Of a stretch of 64,000 bases of DNA, positions 9,410 through 19,532 are shown piece by piece (position 1 is the first letter of the stretch; each line of letters opens with the position of its first letter). A program made the translations under genes and the position numbers. The stretch lies in assembly GCF_000496075.1 (NCBI RefSeq), contig NZ_AWXZ01000039.1, forward strand, positions 606,713 through 670,712. The letters run 5' to 3'. The DNA is from Lutibaculum baratangense AMV1 (lineage in GTDB: Bacteria > Pseudomonadota > Alphaproteobacteria > Rhizobiales > Tepidamorphaceae). The notes below the pieces were generated by a model. The model was not told where the DNA came from, made no database searches, and saw only the letters and a program-made list of their open reading frames with translations.

Positions 9410-12241
9410 TTGTCCGACACCGATCTGCCGCCCGGCGGCGGTACGCCCCCCGAGGACCCTTCCGGCGTCCGCCCCATCTCGATCGCCGAGGAGATGCGGC
9501 GGTCCTATCTCGACTACGCGATGAGCGTCATCGTGAGCCGCGCGCTGCCAGACGTGCGCGACGGCCTGAAGCCCGTTCATCGCCGCATCCTCTACTCGAT
9601 GCACGAGAACGGCTACGACTGGAACAAGCCCTACCGCAAGTCGGCCCGCGTCGTCGGCGACGTCATGGGTAAGTACCATCCGCACGGCGACAGCGCGATC
9701 TACGACGCGCTCGTGCGGATGGCGCAGGACTTCTCGATGCGCCTGCCCCTCGCGGACGGGCAGGGGAATTTCGGCTCTGTCGACGGCGATCCGCCCGCGG
9801 CGATGCGCTACACGGAGGTGCGGCTCGCCAAGCCCGCGCATCTCCTGCTCGACGATCTCGACAAGGAGACCGTCGACTTCGTGCCGAACTACGACGGCGC
9901 CGAGCGCGAGCCGAGCGTGCTGCCGACGAAGTTTCCAAACCTCCTCGTCAACGGTGCCGGCGGCATCGCCGTCGGCATGGCGACCAACGTGCCGCCGCAC
10001 AATCTCGTCGAGGTATGCGACGCCTGCATCGCGCTGATGGAGGATCCGGGACTGTCGGCGGAGCAGCTGATGGAGATCATCCCGGGGCCCGACTTCCCGA
10101 CCGGCGCCACGATTCTCGGACGCGCCGGCATTCGCTCGGCCTACACGACCGGCCGCGGCTCCGTCGTCATGCGCGGCAAGGTGCACACCGAGACGGTGCG
10201 CAAGGAGCGCGAGGCGCTGATCGTCACCGAGATTCCCTACCAGGTGAACAAGGCGGCGATGATCGAGAAGATCGCCGACCTCGTCCGGGACAAGCGGGTC
10301 GAAGGCATCGCCGACATCCGCGACGAGTCCGACCGGCAGGGCATGCGCGTCGTCATCGAGCTGAAGCGGGACGCCGTGGCCGACGTCGTGCTGAACCAGC
10401 TCTACCGCTTCTCGCCGCTCCAGACGAGCTTCGGCGCCAACATGGTGGCGCTGAACGGCGGCAAGCCGGAGCAGCTGACGCTGCACGACATGCTGACCGC
10501 CTTTCTCTCCTTCCGGGAGGAGGTCGTTAGCCGGCGCACCAAGTTTCTCCTGCGCAAGGCGCGCGACCGGGCCCACGTGCTCGTCGGCCTGGCGATCGCC
10601 GTCGCGAATATCGACGAGGTCATCAGCCTCATCCGGAACGCGCCGAACCCGCAGACGGCGCGCGAGCAGCTGATGGAGCGCCACTGGCCGGCGAAGGAGA
10701 TGGCGCCGTTCATCACGCTGATCGCCGATCCGCGCCACACGCTCGACGAGGACGGCAACTACCGTCTCTCCGAGACCCAGGCCCGCGCGATTCTGGACCT
10801 GCGCCTGCACCGCCTGACGGCGCTGGGGCGCGAGGAGGTCGGCGACGAGCTGACGAAGCTCGGCGAGGAGATCGCGGACTACCTCGACATCCTGCGCTCG
10901 CGCGCCCGCATCCAGGGCATCGTGCGCGAGGAGCTGATAGCCGCGAAGACCGAGTTCGGCACGCCCCGGCGCACCGAGATCAGCGAGGCCGAGGGCGACT
11001 TCGAGGACGAGGACCTGATCCAGCGCGAGGACATGGTCGTCACCGTCTCGCATGCCGGCTACATCAAGCGTGTGCCGCTCTCGACCTACCGGGCGCAGCG
11101 GCGGGGCGGCAAGGGCCGCTCCGGCATGTCGATGCGCGACGACGATTTCGTTAGCCGGCTGTTCGTCGCCTCGACGCACACGCCGGTGCTGTTCTTCTCG
11201 TCGCGCGGCTTGGTCTACAAGATGAAGGTCTGGCGCCTGCCCGTGGCGGCGCCGCAGGCGCGCGGCAAGGCGCTCGTCAACCTTCTGCCGCTACAGGAGA
11301 ACGAGCGGATCACGACGATCATGCCGCTGCCGGAGGACGAGGAGAGCTGGGGCTCGCTCGACGCGATCTTCGCCACCACGCGCGGCACCGTCCGCCGCAA
11401 CAAGCTGTCCGACTTCACGCAGGTCAACCGCAACGGCAAGATCGCGATGAAGCTCGACGCCGACGATGACGGCATTGTCGGGGTGGAGACGGCGACGGAA
11501 TCCGACGACATCCTGCTGACGACGGCGTCGGGCCAGTGCATCCGATTCCCGGTCGTGGACGTGCGCGTCTTCAAGGGGCGCGACTCCATGGGCGTCCGCG
11601 GCATCTCGCTCGGCGCGGCCGACCGGGTGATCTCGCTCTGCATCCTCAGGCATTTCGAGGCGACGCCGGCGGAGCGGCTTCTCTATCTCAAGCAGTCCTC
11701 CGCCTTCCGCCGCGCGGCGACGGGCGAGGAGCAGGACGAGATCGCCGAGACGGACGACGTCGCCGAGGAGGTCGAGGCGAACGGCGAGGGGCAGCTGTCG
11801 CCCGAGCGCTACGCCGAGATGGGCGCGGCCGAGCAGTTCGTGCTCACCGTCAACCAGCGCGGCTACGGCAAGCGGTCGTCCTCCTTCGACTTCCGTGTCT
11901 CCGGCCGCGGCGGCAAGGGCATCAAGGCGACCGACCAGACGAAGCTCGACGAGATCGGCGCGCTCGTGGCGGCCTTCCCCGTGGAGGCGGGAGACCAGAT
12001 CATGCTCGTGTCGGACGGCGGGACGCTGATCCGCGTTCCCGTCGAAGGCATCCGTTTCACGAGCCGCGCGTCGAAGGGCGTGCGCATCTTCCACACGGCG
12101 GCCGGCGAGAAGGTCGTCTCGGTCGAGCGGATCGGCGAGGAGAGCGCCGCGGAGGCGGAGGAGATCGAGAGCGGGGACGGCGGAGAGCTGCCGGATGCTC
12201 CCGAGGGGCCCGAAGGCGGGCCCGACAGCCCCGAGAGCTGA
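9410..12241 (+). CDS. gyrA: DNA gyrase subunit A
   Basis: GyrA is the DNA breakage-reunion subunit of gyrase, which introduces negative supercoils. The 943-residue protein begins at a TTG and shows the winged-helix/tower region with the quinolone-resistance segment [13 protein letters not shown], in which the positions equal to E. coli Ser83 and Asp87 are unchanged, the catalytic tyrosine in [10 protein letters not shown], and the C-terminal DNA-wrapping propeller with the GyrA box QRRGGKG. An acidic insert near residues 770-800 and an acidic tail close the protein. A hairpin CTTGCG-TAT-CGCAAG (9349-9363) lies in its 5' region. coaD, which I recall as the usual next gene in this group, is not downstream. 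Confidence 0.98.
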   Translation: MSDTDLPPGGGTPPEDPSGVRPISIAEEMRRSYLDYAMSVIVSRALPDVRDGLKPVHRRILYSMHENGYDWNKPYRKSARVVGDVMGKYHPHGDSAIYDALVRMAQDFSMRLPLADGQGNFGSVDGDPPAAMRYTEVRLAKPAHLLLDDLDKETVDFVPNYDGAEREPSVLPTKFPNLLVNGAGGIAVGMATNVPPHNLVEVCDACIALMEDPGLSAEQLMEIIPGPDFPTGATILGRAGIRSAYTTGRGSVVMRGKVHTETVRKEREALIVTEIPYQVNKAAMIEKIADLVRDKRVEGIADIRDESDRQGMRVVIELKRDAVADVVLNQLYRFSPLQTSFGANMVALNGGKPEQLTLHDMLTAFLSFREEVVSRRTKFLLRKARDRAHVLVGLAIAVANIDEVISLIRNAPNPQTAREQLMERHWPAKEMAPFITLIADPRHTLDEDGNYRLSETQARAILDLRLHRLTALGREEVGDELTKLGEEIADYLDILRSRARIQGIVREELIAAKTEFGTPRRTEISEAEGDFEDEDLIQREDMVVTVSHAGYIKRVPLSTYRAQRRGGKGRSGMSMRDDDFVSRLFVASTHTPVLFFSSRGLVYKMKVWRLPVAAPQARGKALVNLLPLQENERITTIMPLPEDEESWGSLDAIFATTRGTVRRNKLSDFTQVNRNGKIAMKLDADDDGIVGVETATESDDILLTTASGQCIRFPVVDVRVFKGRDSMGVRGISLGAADRVISLCILRHFEATPAERLLYLKQSSAFRRAATGEEQDEIAETDDVAEEVEANGEGQLSPERYAEMGAAEQFVLTVNQRGYGKRSSSFDFRVSGRGGKGIKATDQTKLDEIGALVAAFPVEAGDQIMLVSDGGTLIRVPVEGIRFTSRASKGVRIFHTAAGEKVVSVERIGEESAAEAEEIESGDGGELPDAPEGPEGGPDSPES

Positions 12242-12291
12242 CCGCCAGCGTTCCGTCGGCTCGCGCGACGGCGAGGCGGCGCGGAAGACGT

Positions 12292-12326
12292 GAAGGGTCG
12301 GTGGTCTGTCAGGACCCCGACCCTTC
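12292..12326. terminator. Stem-loop between convergent gyrA and VWA gene
   Basis: A 10-bp perfect stem GAAGGGTCGG (12292-12301) pairs with 12317-12326 across a 15-base loop, midway between two convergent genes. It has only a weak T-rich flank, so it is a likely but not canonical terminator. Confidence 0.5.
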
Positions 12327-12377
12327 GTCGTTCATCGCTCCGCTTCGAGAGAGACGCGGGCGGCTCGTCAGTGACCT

Positions 12378-14072
12378 TCAGCGCGCCACCACCTCGACCT
12401 CCCGCCGCCGGTCGGGCTCGACGGTGAACTCGCTGTTGAAGATGCGGCCCTCGTGGCGCGCGACGACCGCGTAGGTTCCGGCGGCCAGCACGTGCTCGGG
12501 AAACGCGCCGAAACTCTCCTTCACCACGTCGCCGCCCGGCGAGAGGATGCTCCACGCCGTGTTGGCGAGGGCCTCGCCGCCCGGCTCGTTCACGAGCTTC
12601 AACGTGACGGCGGCTGCCTTGTGGGTCACCGCGGCCTCCGTGAGCTGCCCCGGCCTGACCCGCACGTCGGCGCGCACGATCGCATTGGCATCGCCGTAGC
12701 GGCTGACGATGTGATAGGTGCCCGGATTGAGGCGGATCGTGCGGTCGAGGGGGGCGTTCGCGAGGATCTGCTTGCGCTGGCCGTACTCATCGAGCTCCGA
12801 GGAGTAGATCGCGAGCGATATCCCGTTGGCCAGCGCGCCGCCGTCGGTGCTGACGGCCTTCACCCGCAGGCCTCCCGCCTCGAGCACGACCGCCTCATCC
12901 CGCGCCGTCTCGTGCAGTTCCACCTGGCGCGCCGTGAAGGCACGGCCATAGGCCGCGTGCACGATGTAATCGCCCTCCGGCAGGAAGAAGACGGGCTCGG
13001 GAACCTCGCTGCGCTCTAGCTCCGGGAAGCTGCCGTCCGGCATCGGACGCGCGTTGAAGACGCGCCAGATGACGCCGCCCGGCACCGCCGGCCCGTCGGC
13101 CGTGAGGTGAGCGGTCAGGCGCAGGGGCAGTCTCTTGCGGACCGCCTTGTCCTGCTTGTCTGGCTGGATCTGCAGGGGCCCGAGCGACAGCACCGTGGAA
13201 GGTTCGGCCGCCGCCGTCTCCGGATCCGGCCGGGGAGGCGGCATGGGGATCCCCGGCTGAGCCGTCTCCACCTCCGCCCCGGCGTCGTCGGCCGCCGACG
13301 CGCCGTCCGCGCCGCCGGCAGGATCGGCGGCTTCTTCTTCCGAAGAGGAAAGAGCGTCGCTGGCGGCCTCTTCCGACGCCGCCTCTGCCTCCGCGTCAGC
13401 GTCCGGCGCCGCGTCCGTCTCCGCTGGCCCATCCGGCTCCGCCTCCCCCGGCGCCGGGAGCACCTTCGCGATCTCGCTCCTGAAGGCCGCAGGGCTCGTG
13501 GCCACGGCGAAGCTGCCGCCGCCGGCCTCTGCCACGGAACCGAGCGGCCTCACCTTCTCCGGCTGGGTCGCGACGAAACCGATCACGTCGACCTTGCCGC
13601 CCGCGGCCTTCACCTTCGCGGCCGCGGCCGCCGCATCGCCGTTGCAGGTGTCCGTGCCGTCGGCGATGACCACCAGATGCAGCGGCTGGCGGTCGCGCCA
13701 GTCCTCGAGCGCGGATTCCATCGACGCGGCGAGCGGGGTCTGGCCCTTCGGGGCGATGCCGGTTATCGCCGCGTCCCGCGCCGCCTCGTCCATCTCGCCG
13801 TCAGGCGGCACGATCGTGGCGATGTCCTCGCAGGAGCTGGAGGAGGCGCCGCCGTAGACGACCAGGCCCAGCCGTTCCGCCCGCCCTTCGAACGCCTCCT
13901 TCATCGCCTCCTGGACGGTGGCGATCTTGCTGCGTCCGCCGACCTGCGAGCGCATGCTCGCGCTGCCATCGAGGATCACGATCGTCGCAGGCTCCGCCGA
14001 GGCCACGCCCGCGGTGCATATGGCAAGCAGCGCGACGAGGAGGGATCGGATGGAGACCGCGAGGTGGTTCAT
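12378..14072 (-). CDS. Secreted VWA-domain protein with Ala/Glu/Asp-rich linker
   Basis: A 564-residue exported protein. A signal peptide (hydrophobic LLVALLAICTAGV, AxA cleavage) is followed by a von Willebrand A domain with an intact metal site: DGSASM, a TP loop in KGQTPLAASM and ADGTDTC. After about residue 215 comes a low-complexity Ala/Glu/Asp linker of about 90 residues with a Pro-rich end (PPPRPDPE), then two or three beta-rich repeats (patterns such as PGTYHIVSRYGDA and AGTYAVVARHEG) like carboxypeptidase-regulatory folds. The ATG at 14072 is chosen because the signal peptide starts there. A role at the envelope in binding or sensing is inferred; the partner is unknown. Confidence 0.82.
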   Translation of the reverse strand: MNHLAVSIRSLLVALLAICTAGVASAEPATIVILDGSASMRSQVGGRSKIATVQEAMKEAFEGRAERLGLVVYGGASSSSCEDIATIVPPDGEMDEAARDAAITGIAPKGQTPLAASMESALEDWRDRQPLHLVVIADGTDTCNGDAAAAAAKVKAAGGKVDVIGFVATQPEKVRPLGSVAEAGGGSFAVATSPAAFRSEIAKVLPAPGEAEPDGPAETDAAPDADAEAEAASEEAASDALSSSEEEAADPAGGADGASAADDAGAEVETAQPGIPMPPPRPDPETAAAEPSTVLSLGPLQIQPDKQDKAVRKRLPLRLTAHLTADGPAVPGGVIWRVFNARPMPDGSFPELERSEVPEPVFFLPEGDYIVHAAYGRAFTARQVELHETARDEAVVLEAGGLRVKAVSTDGGALANGISLAIYSSELDEYGQRKQILANAPLDRTIRLNPGTYHIVSRYGDANAIVRADVRVRPGQLTEAAVTHKAAAVTLKLVNEPGGEALANTAWSILSPGGDVVKESFGAFPEHVLAAGTYAVVARHEGRIFNSEFTVEPDRRREVEVVAR

Positions 14073-14204
14073 GAATATGGTCGTTCCGCTCTTGGCGCCC
14101 GAGGGATTCGCGATGCCGCGCATCATGCCATGCAATGTGGCGGCGTCGCGGCTGCCGGTGGTGCCACGTCATCTTGACCTCCACGAGACATGGATTGAAG
14201 TGAA

Positions 14205-14786
14205 ATGCCGCGCTCCGAACCCGTTCTCGACCATCTGCGCGCGAGGCGCTCAGTGGCGGCCGTCACCCTCGTCGGTCCCGGGCCGTCTGCGGAGGAACTG
14301 CGCGACATCCTGACGATAGCGGCACGCGTCCCCGACCACGGGAAGCTCGCGCCGTGGCGCTTCATCCGGATCGAAGGCGAGGCGCTCGCGGCGTTCAGGC
14401 AGCGCCTCATGGAGCTCTGGCGATCGGATCATCCCGAGGCGAGCGAGGAGGCCGCGGAGGTCGAGGCGGGAAAGCGGCCGCAGGCGCCGCTCCTCCTGGT
14501 GCTCGTGTCGCGGGCGGGCGAGCATGCGAAGATCCCCGTCTGGGAACAGGAGCTTTCGGTCGGCGCCGCGGGCATGAACCTGCTCCACGCGCTCCACGCG
14601 CACGGCTATGCGGGTCAGTGGCTGTCCGGCTGGCCGGCCTATGACGGGCGTGTGGGGCGGCTCCTGGGGCTGCAGGAGGGCGAACGCGTGGCCGGCTTCG
14701 TCTATGCGGGCACCCCCGCCACGCCCCCGAGCGATCGCGACAGGCCCGACGTCGCGACCCTGCTCACCGACTGGCGGCCCGCCTGA
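14205..14786 (+). CDS. Nitroreductase-family protein (YdjA-like)
   Basis: A 193-residue FMN-dependent oxidoreductase of the small YdjA-type nitroreductases. The RARRSV(A) start for FMN phosphate binding, the block ARVPDHGKLAPWRFI, the NLLHALHAHGYAGQWLSGW helix and the VAGFVYAG strand are all in place. These enzymes reduce nitro or quinone compounds with NAD(P)H as homodimers; the natural substrate is not known. It stands divergent from the VWA gene and 78 bases before a flavin reductase-like gene. Confidence 0.88.
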   Translation: MPRSEPVLDHLRARRSVAAVTLVGPGPSAEELRDILTIAARVPDHGKLAPWRFIRIEGEALAAFRQRLMELWRSDHPEASEEAAEVEAGKRPQAPLLLVLVSRAGEHAKIPVWEQELSVGAAGMNLLHALHAHGYAGQWLSGWPAYDGRVGRLLGLQEGERVAGFVYAGTPATPPSDRDRPDVATLLTDWRPA

Positions 14787-14864
14787 TCCCGAAACTCCGT
14801 CCCGAGGCGTTGGACATTCCGGGGCGCGATGGCATATCGGGCGGAGGCACCGACAGGAGACGGC

Positions 14865-15467
14865 ATGTTCTACGACGCCCGCAGCAACGACCACGGACTG
14901 CCGCACGACCCCATGAAGGCGCTGATCGTGCCGCGCCCTGTCGGGTGGATCTCGAGCCTCGACGAAGGGGGCCGCGTCAACCTCGCCCCCTACAGCTTCT
15001 TCAACGCGGTCGGGGAGAGGCCATACATCGTCGTGATCGGCAGCACCGGCTGGAAGCACACCGCCGGCAACCTCGCCGCCACCGGCGAGTTCGTCTGCAA
15101 CCTCGCGACCTACGACCTGCGGGACGCCGTCAACAGAAGCTCGGCGCCGGTGCCGGCCGGGGTGGACGAGATGGCGCTCGCCGGGCTGACGCCCGCTGCC
15201 TCGCGCCTCGTCAAGCCGCCGCGCGTCGGCGAGTCGCCGGTGGCGCTCGAGTGCAAGGTGCTCGAGGTGAAGCGCCTGGTCGATCTGGAGGGGACCGAAA
15301 CAGCCAGCACGCTGCTGCTCGGTCAGGTCGTGGGCGTGCACATCGACGAAGGCCTGATCGTGGACGGTCTGGTCGACATCACGCGGGCGCGACCGATCTC
15401 CCGCCTCGGCTACATGGATTACGCCGTGATCGACGAGGTCTTCCAGATGCGGCGGCCGCAGAGCTAG
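14865..15467 (+). CDS. Flavin reductase-like domain protein (DIM6/NTAB family)
   Basis: A 200-residue flavin reductase-like protein: the FMN-binding split-barrel motifs are KALIVPRPVGWISSLD, NLAPYSFFNAV, and GWKHTAGNLAATGEFVCNLA. The family binds FMN and either serves as the reductase of two-component monooxygenases or acts on its own. The ATG at 14865 is preferred to one at 14829 because an AGGAG site precedes it. No monooxygenase partner is adjacent. Confidence 0.87.
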   Translation: MFYDARSNDHGLPHDPMKALIVPRPVGWISSLDEGGRVNLAPYSFFNAVGERPYIVVIGSTGWKHTAGNLAATGEFVCNLATYDLRDAVNRSSAPVPAGVDEMALAGLTPAASRLVKPPRVGESPVALECKVLEVKRLVDLEGTETASTLLLGQVVGVHIDEGLIVDGLVDITRARPISRLGYMDYAVIDEVFQMRRPQS

Positions 15468-15488
15468 CCGGTGAGGAGAGCGGGACCC

Positions 15489-15923
15489 ATGGCCGTGCAC
15501 ATCATCAAGCTCTGCGTCGGGGCCGAGTCGATCGAGGACCTGCAAGGCTGGATCGCCGAGCGACTCGAGCAGCGCCGGCGCCAGGGGCAGCCGGCCGAGC
15601 AGGTGCACGTCACGCGCATGACGCCGAAGCGGGCGGACGAGATCCTCGCCGGCGGCTCGCTCTACTGGGTGATCCGGGGGCTCGTGCAGTGCCGCCAGCG
15701 GCTCCTGGATCTGCGGGCGGTGACCGGCGAGGACGGGATCACACGCTGCGCCTTCGTGCTCGAGCCGACGATCGTCCCCGTCGAGCCGCGCCCGCGCGCA
15801 CCGTTCCAGGGCTGGCGCTATCTCAAGGCCGAGGAGGCGCCGCTCGACCTGGGCGATGGGAGCGGGGACGGGGGAATGCCGCCCGAGATGCGGCGGGAAC
15901 TGCTCGAACTCGGGCTTCTCTGA
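15489..15923 (+). CDS. DUF1489 family protein
   Basis: A 144-residue cytosolic protein that I recognise as the DUF1489 family, found almost only in alphaproteobacteria and without known function. The hallmark N-terminus MAVHIIKLCVGAESIEDL and the end-piece FQGWRYL are present. The ATG at 15489 is preceded by GAGGAGAG; an earlier in-frame start at 15471 lacks a site. It follows the flavin reductase gene by 21 bases and may share its transcript. Confidence 0.87.
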   Translation: MAVHIIKLCVGAESIEDLQGWIAERLEQRRRQGQPAEQVHVTRMTPKRADEILAGGSLYWVIRGLVQCRQRLLDLRAVTGEDGITRCAFVLEPTIVPVEPRPRAPFQGWRYLKAEEAPLDLGDGSGDGGMPPEMRRELLELGLL

Positions 15924-15969
15924 TCGACCCCGGCTTTGCAACAGGGCTGTGAGAGGCCATCTTTCCACC

Positions 15970-16692
15970 ATGAGCGACGACAAGAAAGCACCGGTGCGGA
16001 CGGAGGGGCTCGCGCCCGCGGAAGCGAGCTCGCGTGCCGAGATAGACCTCTTTCTCGAGCTGGTTCGGCGCGCGCCCGCAACTCCGCCAGCCGGCGAGCG
16101 GGGGCGGCTCGTCTTCGCCCTCGACGCGACCATGAGCCGCCAGCCGACCTGGGACCGCGCCTGCCGCCTGCAGGCGGAGATGTTCCAGGAGACCGCCTCC
16201 ATCGGTGGTCTGTCGGTCCAGCTCGTCTATTTCCGCGGCTTCAACGAGTGCCGCGCCAGCAAGTGGACGGAGGATGCGACGCGGCTCGCCGATCTCATGT
16301 CCCGCATCGACTGCCGGGGCGGCACGACGCAGATCCGGAAGGTCCTGCGCCACGCTCGTGACGAGGCCGGACGCAAGCCCGTCCAGGCACTCGTCTATGT
16401 CGGCGACTGCATGGAGGAGAACGTCGACGAGCTCTGTGCGCTCGCCGGAGAGCTGGGCATGTTGCGCGTCCCCGCCTTCATGTTCCACGAGGGTCGGGAG
16501 CCCACCGCCGAACGGGCGTTCCGCGAGATCGCCCGCCTCACCTCCGGCGCCTATTGCTCGTTCGACAGCAGCTCTTCCGGCCAGCTGCGCGAGCTCCTGA
16601 GGGCGGTCGCCGTCTACGCTGCGGGCGGCCGCAAGGCGCTCGCCCGTTACGGCGACCGAGGAGCGCAACTCCTCCTCGAGCAGTTGAAGTAG
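15970..16692 (+). CDS. VWA-like protein paired with a J-domain protein
   Basis: A 240-residue soluble protein with a von Willebrand A-like fold: [17 protein letters not shown] gives a variant metal site (D-x-T-x-S), then [13 protein letters not shown] and [14 protein letters not shown] strands. Two cysteine-containing motifs (RIDCRGG, VGDCMEE) are notable. The function is unknown. The stop is five bases before the ATG of the membrane J-domain gene, so the two are translated together and may act together. Confidence 0.75.
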   Translation: MSDDKKAPVRTEGLAPAEASSRAEIDLFLELVRRAPATPPAGERGRLVFALDATMSRQPTWDRACRLQAEMFQETASIGGLSVQLVYFRGFNECRASKWTEDATRLADLMSRIDCRGGTTQIRKVLRHARDEAGRKPVQALVYVGDCMEENVDELCALAGELGMLRVPAFMFHEGREPTAERAFREIARLTSGAYCSFDSSSSGQLRELLRAVAVYAAGGRKALARYGDRGAQLLLEQLK

Positions 16693-16697
16693 CGGCG

Positions 16698-17408
16698 ATG
16701 GGTGCGTTTCTGCTGGGGCTGATCGGCCTCGTCCTGCTCCTGGCCGGCCTTCAGGCCTTCGCCAACTCCGACCCCGCGAAGGTCGCGAAATGGGTGAAGA
16801 TCGTCGGCGGGGTCGTTCTGCTCGCCGTGGCGGCGGTGCTCGGCGTGACGGGCCGCTGGGGCTTCGCGATCCCCCTGGGGATCGCAGGCATCAGCCTGCT
16901 GGGCCTCCGTGTTCCCTTCCAACCTCACCGGGGCACGAGTCGGCGAAGCGCGGGCAGCTCCTCGTCCGTGCGCTCGCCGTGGGTCGAGATGCGGCTCGAT
17001 CACGACACGGGCCGCATGAGCGGCGAGGTGCTCGACGGCCGCTGGGCGGGACAGGCGCTCGACGATCTGTCGTTCGACGACGTCGTCGAGCTCCTCGCGG
17101 AGGTCGACGACGCGCAGAGCCGCCAGCTACTCGAAGCGTATCTCGACCGCCGGGAGCCCGGCTGGCGTGAAGACGGAGAGGCGGACGCGGCGGCGGGGCA
17201 GTCCCGACCGCGCCACACCGGCGAAATGACGGCGCAGGAGGCCTATGAGATACTGGGCGTTGCGCCGGGGGCCGACGCGGCCGCCATACGCCGCGCCCAC
17301 CGGGATCTCATGATGAAGCTCCACCCGGACCGGGGTGGGTCCACCTACCTTGCCGCCAAGATCAACGAGGCCAAGGAGCTTCTGCTTCGCAAACATGGTC
17401 AGGCCTGA
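16698..17408 (+). CDS. Membrane-anchored protein with C-terminal J domain
   Basis: A 236-residue type III DnaJ-like co-chaperone. Two or three N-terminal membrane segments lie within residues 1-75, a soluble middle region follows, and the last 65 residues are a J domain with the HPD motif in KLHPDRGGS, which stimulates DnaK. J domains at the C-terminus of a membrane anchor recruit DnaK to the membrane. The gene follows the VWA-like gene by five bases and ends ten bases from the convergent carboxypeptidase gene. Confidence 0.88.
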   Translation: MGAFLLGLIGLVLLLAGLQAFANSDPAKVAKWVKIVGGVVLLAVAAVLGVTGRWGFAIPLGIAGISLLGLRVPFQPHRGTSRRSAGSSSSVRSPWVEMRLDHDTGRMSGEVLDGRWAGQALDDLSFDDVVELLAEVDDAQSRQLLEAYLDRREPGWREDGEADAAAGQSRPRHTGEMTAQEAYEILGVAPGADAAAIRRAHRDLMMKLHPDRGGSTYLAAKINEAKELLLRKHGQA

Positions 17409-17418
17409 GGGGCTTTGA

Positions 17419-18762
17419 TCAGTTGCGGGCCGGGAAGCAGCCGAAGGAGGCGCGCTTGAGCGCCGTGCACGCTGCTTCCGCGCCGCCGCGGTCGAAGCCG
17501 GCGAAGCGGGCTCGCCAGTACGTCTCGCCGTCGAGCTTCACGGTTTCGGTGTAGGCGGAGGCGTTGCGGAGGACGCTCGGCGCGCGCTCCTGAGCCCGGG
17601 AGAGGGCGGACATCGCGAGAGCCTCGCCGTTGAAGGCGCCGACCTGGATCACCCAGCTGTCGCTTCCCGGCGAGAGGGAGGCGGTGGTCACCTCGTCCAA
17701 GGGCGACGCGTCGCCCTGGCCGCTCACGGCCTCTTCGGAGAGGGCGATCTCGATCTTCTGCCCGATGGGATCGCCCGAGGCGGGGAAGTAGGGCATGGGC
17801 GCGGCGCTCGCGGAGACCATCGTGCCGGGCACGGTGGTCGACGGCACGTACATCGTCGTCACCGGGCGCTCCGGCCGCACGGGGGGAAGCGGCGCGTTGG
17901 AGGCGAGGAGAGGTGCGGCCGACGGCGTCGACCTCTTGATGTGGGCCTCGAGGAGCTCGCGCATATGCGCGTCGCGGCTGCTGCCGCTCTGGCCGCCCAT
18001 GACCACGCCGATGATGCGGCGGTCGCCGCGCTGCATCGTGGCGAGCAGGTTGAAGCCCGAGGCGCGGATATAGCCGGTCTTGAAGCCGTCGACGCCGGCC
18101 ACGCGGCCGAGAAGCTTGTTGTGGTTGCCGTAGGTCTGCCCCTTGTACGTGAAGGAGCGGATCGAGAAGTAGCCGAAGTAGTTCGGGAAGCGGCGCATGG
18201 TCACCTGGCCCAGGATGGCGAGGTCGCGCGCCGTGGAGATGTTGTTGGAGTTCGGCAGGCCGTGCGGGTTGGCGAAGGTCGTCTTCGTCATGCCGATCGA
18301 CCGGGCGGTCCGCGTCATGCGCTGCGCGAAGGCGGGGACGCTGCCCCCGATGTTCTCCGCGACGACATGGGCCACGTCGTTCGCCGACTTCGTCAGCATG
18401 GCCTTGATGGCGTCCTCGACCGTGATCGTGGAGCCGGGCTTCACGCCGATCTTCGACGGCGGCTCGGCCGCCGCCGCGGCCGAGACCTTGAGCGGCGTGT
18501 CGAGCCGCAACCGGCCCGCTTCGAGCTCCTCGAAGACGATGAAGAGCGTCATGACCTTCGTGATCGAGGCGGGGTAGCGGGGAACATCGCCGTTGCGCGA
18601 GAACAGCACCTCGTTGGTGTTCGCGTCGATGATGTAGGCCGCATAGCGCTCGTTTGCATCGGCAGGCGCCGCCGCGATGCTGAGCAGCGCGACGAGAACC
18701 ATGAGAGCGCGGAAAATATTGAGCCGGTGGATGGGGTTCCACACCGGGAGAACGCCGATCAT
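17419..18762 (-). CDS. D-alanyl-D-alanine carboxypeptidase with C-terminal SPOR domain
   Basis: A 447-residue low-molecular-weight penicillin-binding protein that trims the terminal D-Ala from peptidoglycan stem peptides in the periplasm. A signal peptide (to about residue 36) is followed by the S11 peptidase motifs SITK (66-69), SAN (126-128) and KTG (228-230). A Pro/Ser-rich linker leads to a C-terminal SPOR domain (from about 365: SDSWVIQVGAFNGEALAMSA), which binds denuded glycan at the division septum. The usual PBP5/6 C-terminal amphipathic anchor is replaced by SPOR, so septal targeting is inferred. Confidence 0.93.
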   Translation of the reverse strand: MIGVLPVWNPIHRLNIFRALMVLVALLSIAAAPADANERYAAYIIDANTNEVLFSRNGDVPRYPASITKVMTLFIVFEELEAGRLRLDTPLKVSAAAAAEPPSKIGVKPGSTITVEDAIKAMLTKSANDVAHVVAENIGGSVPAFAQRMTRTARSIGMTKTTFANPHGLPNSNNISTARDLAILGQVTMRRFPNYFGYFSIRSFTYKGQTYGNHNKLLGRVAGVDGFKTGYIRASGFNLLATMQRGDRRIIGVVMGGQSGSSRDAHMRELLEAHIKRSTPSAAPLLASNAPLPPVRPERPVTTMYVPSTTVPGTMVSASAAPMPYFPASGDPIGQKIEIALSEEAVSGQGDASPLDEVTTASLSPGSDSWVIQVGAFNGEALAMSALSRAQERAPSVLRNASAYTETVKLDGETYWRARFAGFDRGGAEAACTALKRASFGCFPARN

Positions 18763-19031
18763 GTGACCGATCTCCGACTAGCCTTGGCCGAACGGCGAGC
18801 AAGGTCGGGCGCTGACGATCCACTCGGGATCCATGCGTTGCCCCCCCCGTTGCGCCCCATCGGCATCTGCCAACAACACTTGGACGACACGACACAGTTC
18901 AAGCTCTCGCCCCAAATGTGGCCGTGTTCATCTCACTGATGGGGAGAATATGTCCGACGCGGTTAGGAAACGGTAAAGCCTGCCGGTGTGACCGAAGTGC
19001 GGCGGCAGCCATTGTGCGTCGCAGCAATCCC
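18763..19031. other. Gene-free divergent spacer, dac to phasin
   Basis: No coding region is supported here. The stretch holds a run of eight C at 18841-18848 and the 5' region of the minus-strand carboxypeptidase gene. On the minus strand a TTGAAC is present but no convincing -10 at the right distance. The phasin promoter starts at its right end. Confidence 0.6.
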
Positions 19032-19060
19032 TTGACATCGATGGTGCGGTGCAGTATGTA
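19032..19060 (+). promoter_or_regulatory. Sigma-70-type promoter of the phasin gene
   Basis: A perfect TTGACA (19032-19037), a 17-base spacer and TATGTA (19055-19060) lie 87 bases upstream of the phasin ATG. It is the best consensus promoter I found in the window and agrees with the high expression known for phasins. A GAAGGAG ribosome site stands seven bases before the ATG. Confidence 0.72.
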
Positions 19061-19146
19061 GGGTGCATCGCAGTCGTGTGATGCGCCAAGGACGCTCCTG
19101 ATAAGACGTCGCTATGCGCATGACGGAAACCCGAAGGAGCATCGAC

Positions 19147-19476
19147 ATGATCGGCAATGCAGACGAATTCCAGAAGCTGGCCAAGGACAACGTGGACGTG
19201 GCCATGCGCAGCTTCGGCACGCTCAGCCGCAACTTCCAGGGCATCGCCCTCGACACCGCGGACTACAGCAAGAAGTCCTACGAGGACGGCGCGGCGGCTC
19301 TCGAGAAGCTGATGTCCGCGAAGTCGCTCGACAAGGCTTTCGAGATCCAGGCCGACTATCTCCGCACGAGCTATGAGGGCTTCATCGCCCACGCCACGAA
19401 GCTCGGCGAGTACTACGTCGACATGACGAAGGACGCCTACAAGCCGTTCGAGAACCTCGCCGCCAAGGCGAAGTAA
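19147..19476 (+). CDS. Phasin family protein
   Basis: A 109-residue, largely helical, charged protein of the phasin family, which coats polyhydroxyalkanoate granules. The typical run is FQKLAKDNVDVAMRSFGTL, then a KSYEDGAAALEKLMSAKSLD helix and FEIQADYLRTSYEGFIAHA. The GAAGGAG site decides the ATG at 19147 over an ATG at 19114. The gene is a single transcription unit, with its own promoter and a canonical terminator. No PHA synthase is in the window. Confidence 0.9.
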   Translation: MIGNADEFQKLAKDNVDVAMRSFGTLSRNFQGIALDTADYSKKSYEDGAAALEKLMSAKSLDKAFEIQADYLRTSYEGFIAHATKLGEYYVDMTKDAYKPFENLAAKAK

Positions 19477-19503
19477 GCTCCGGCCCATAAGCCTCGGACG
19501 CCG

Positions 19504-19532
19504 AAGCCCCGGTCGCAAGACCGGGGCTTTTT
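19504..19532 (+). terminator. Rho-independent terminator of the phasin gene
   Basis: An 11-bp perfect stem AAGCCCCGGTC (19504-19514) pairs with 19519-19529 around a GCAA tetraloop, followed by a run of T ending at 19532. This is canonical. Confidence 0.92.

Noticed and set aside
9660..9720. Possible quinolone-resistance change in gyrA
   Set aside because: The segment reads HGDSAIYD, with the sensitive Ser and Asp residues at the two key positions.
18841..18848. Run of eight C as a phase-variation tract
   Set aside because: It lies outside any gene and over 75 bases from the nearest start; no promoter spacing depends on it in a clear way.
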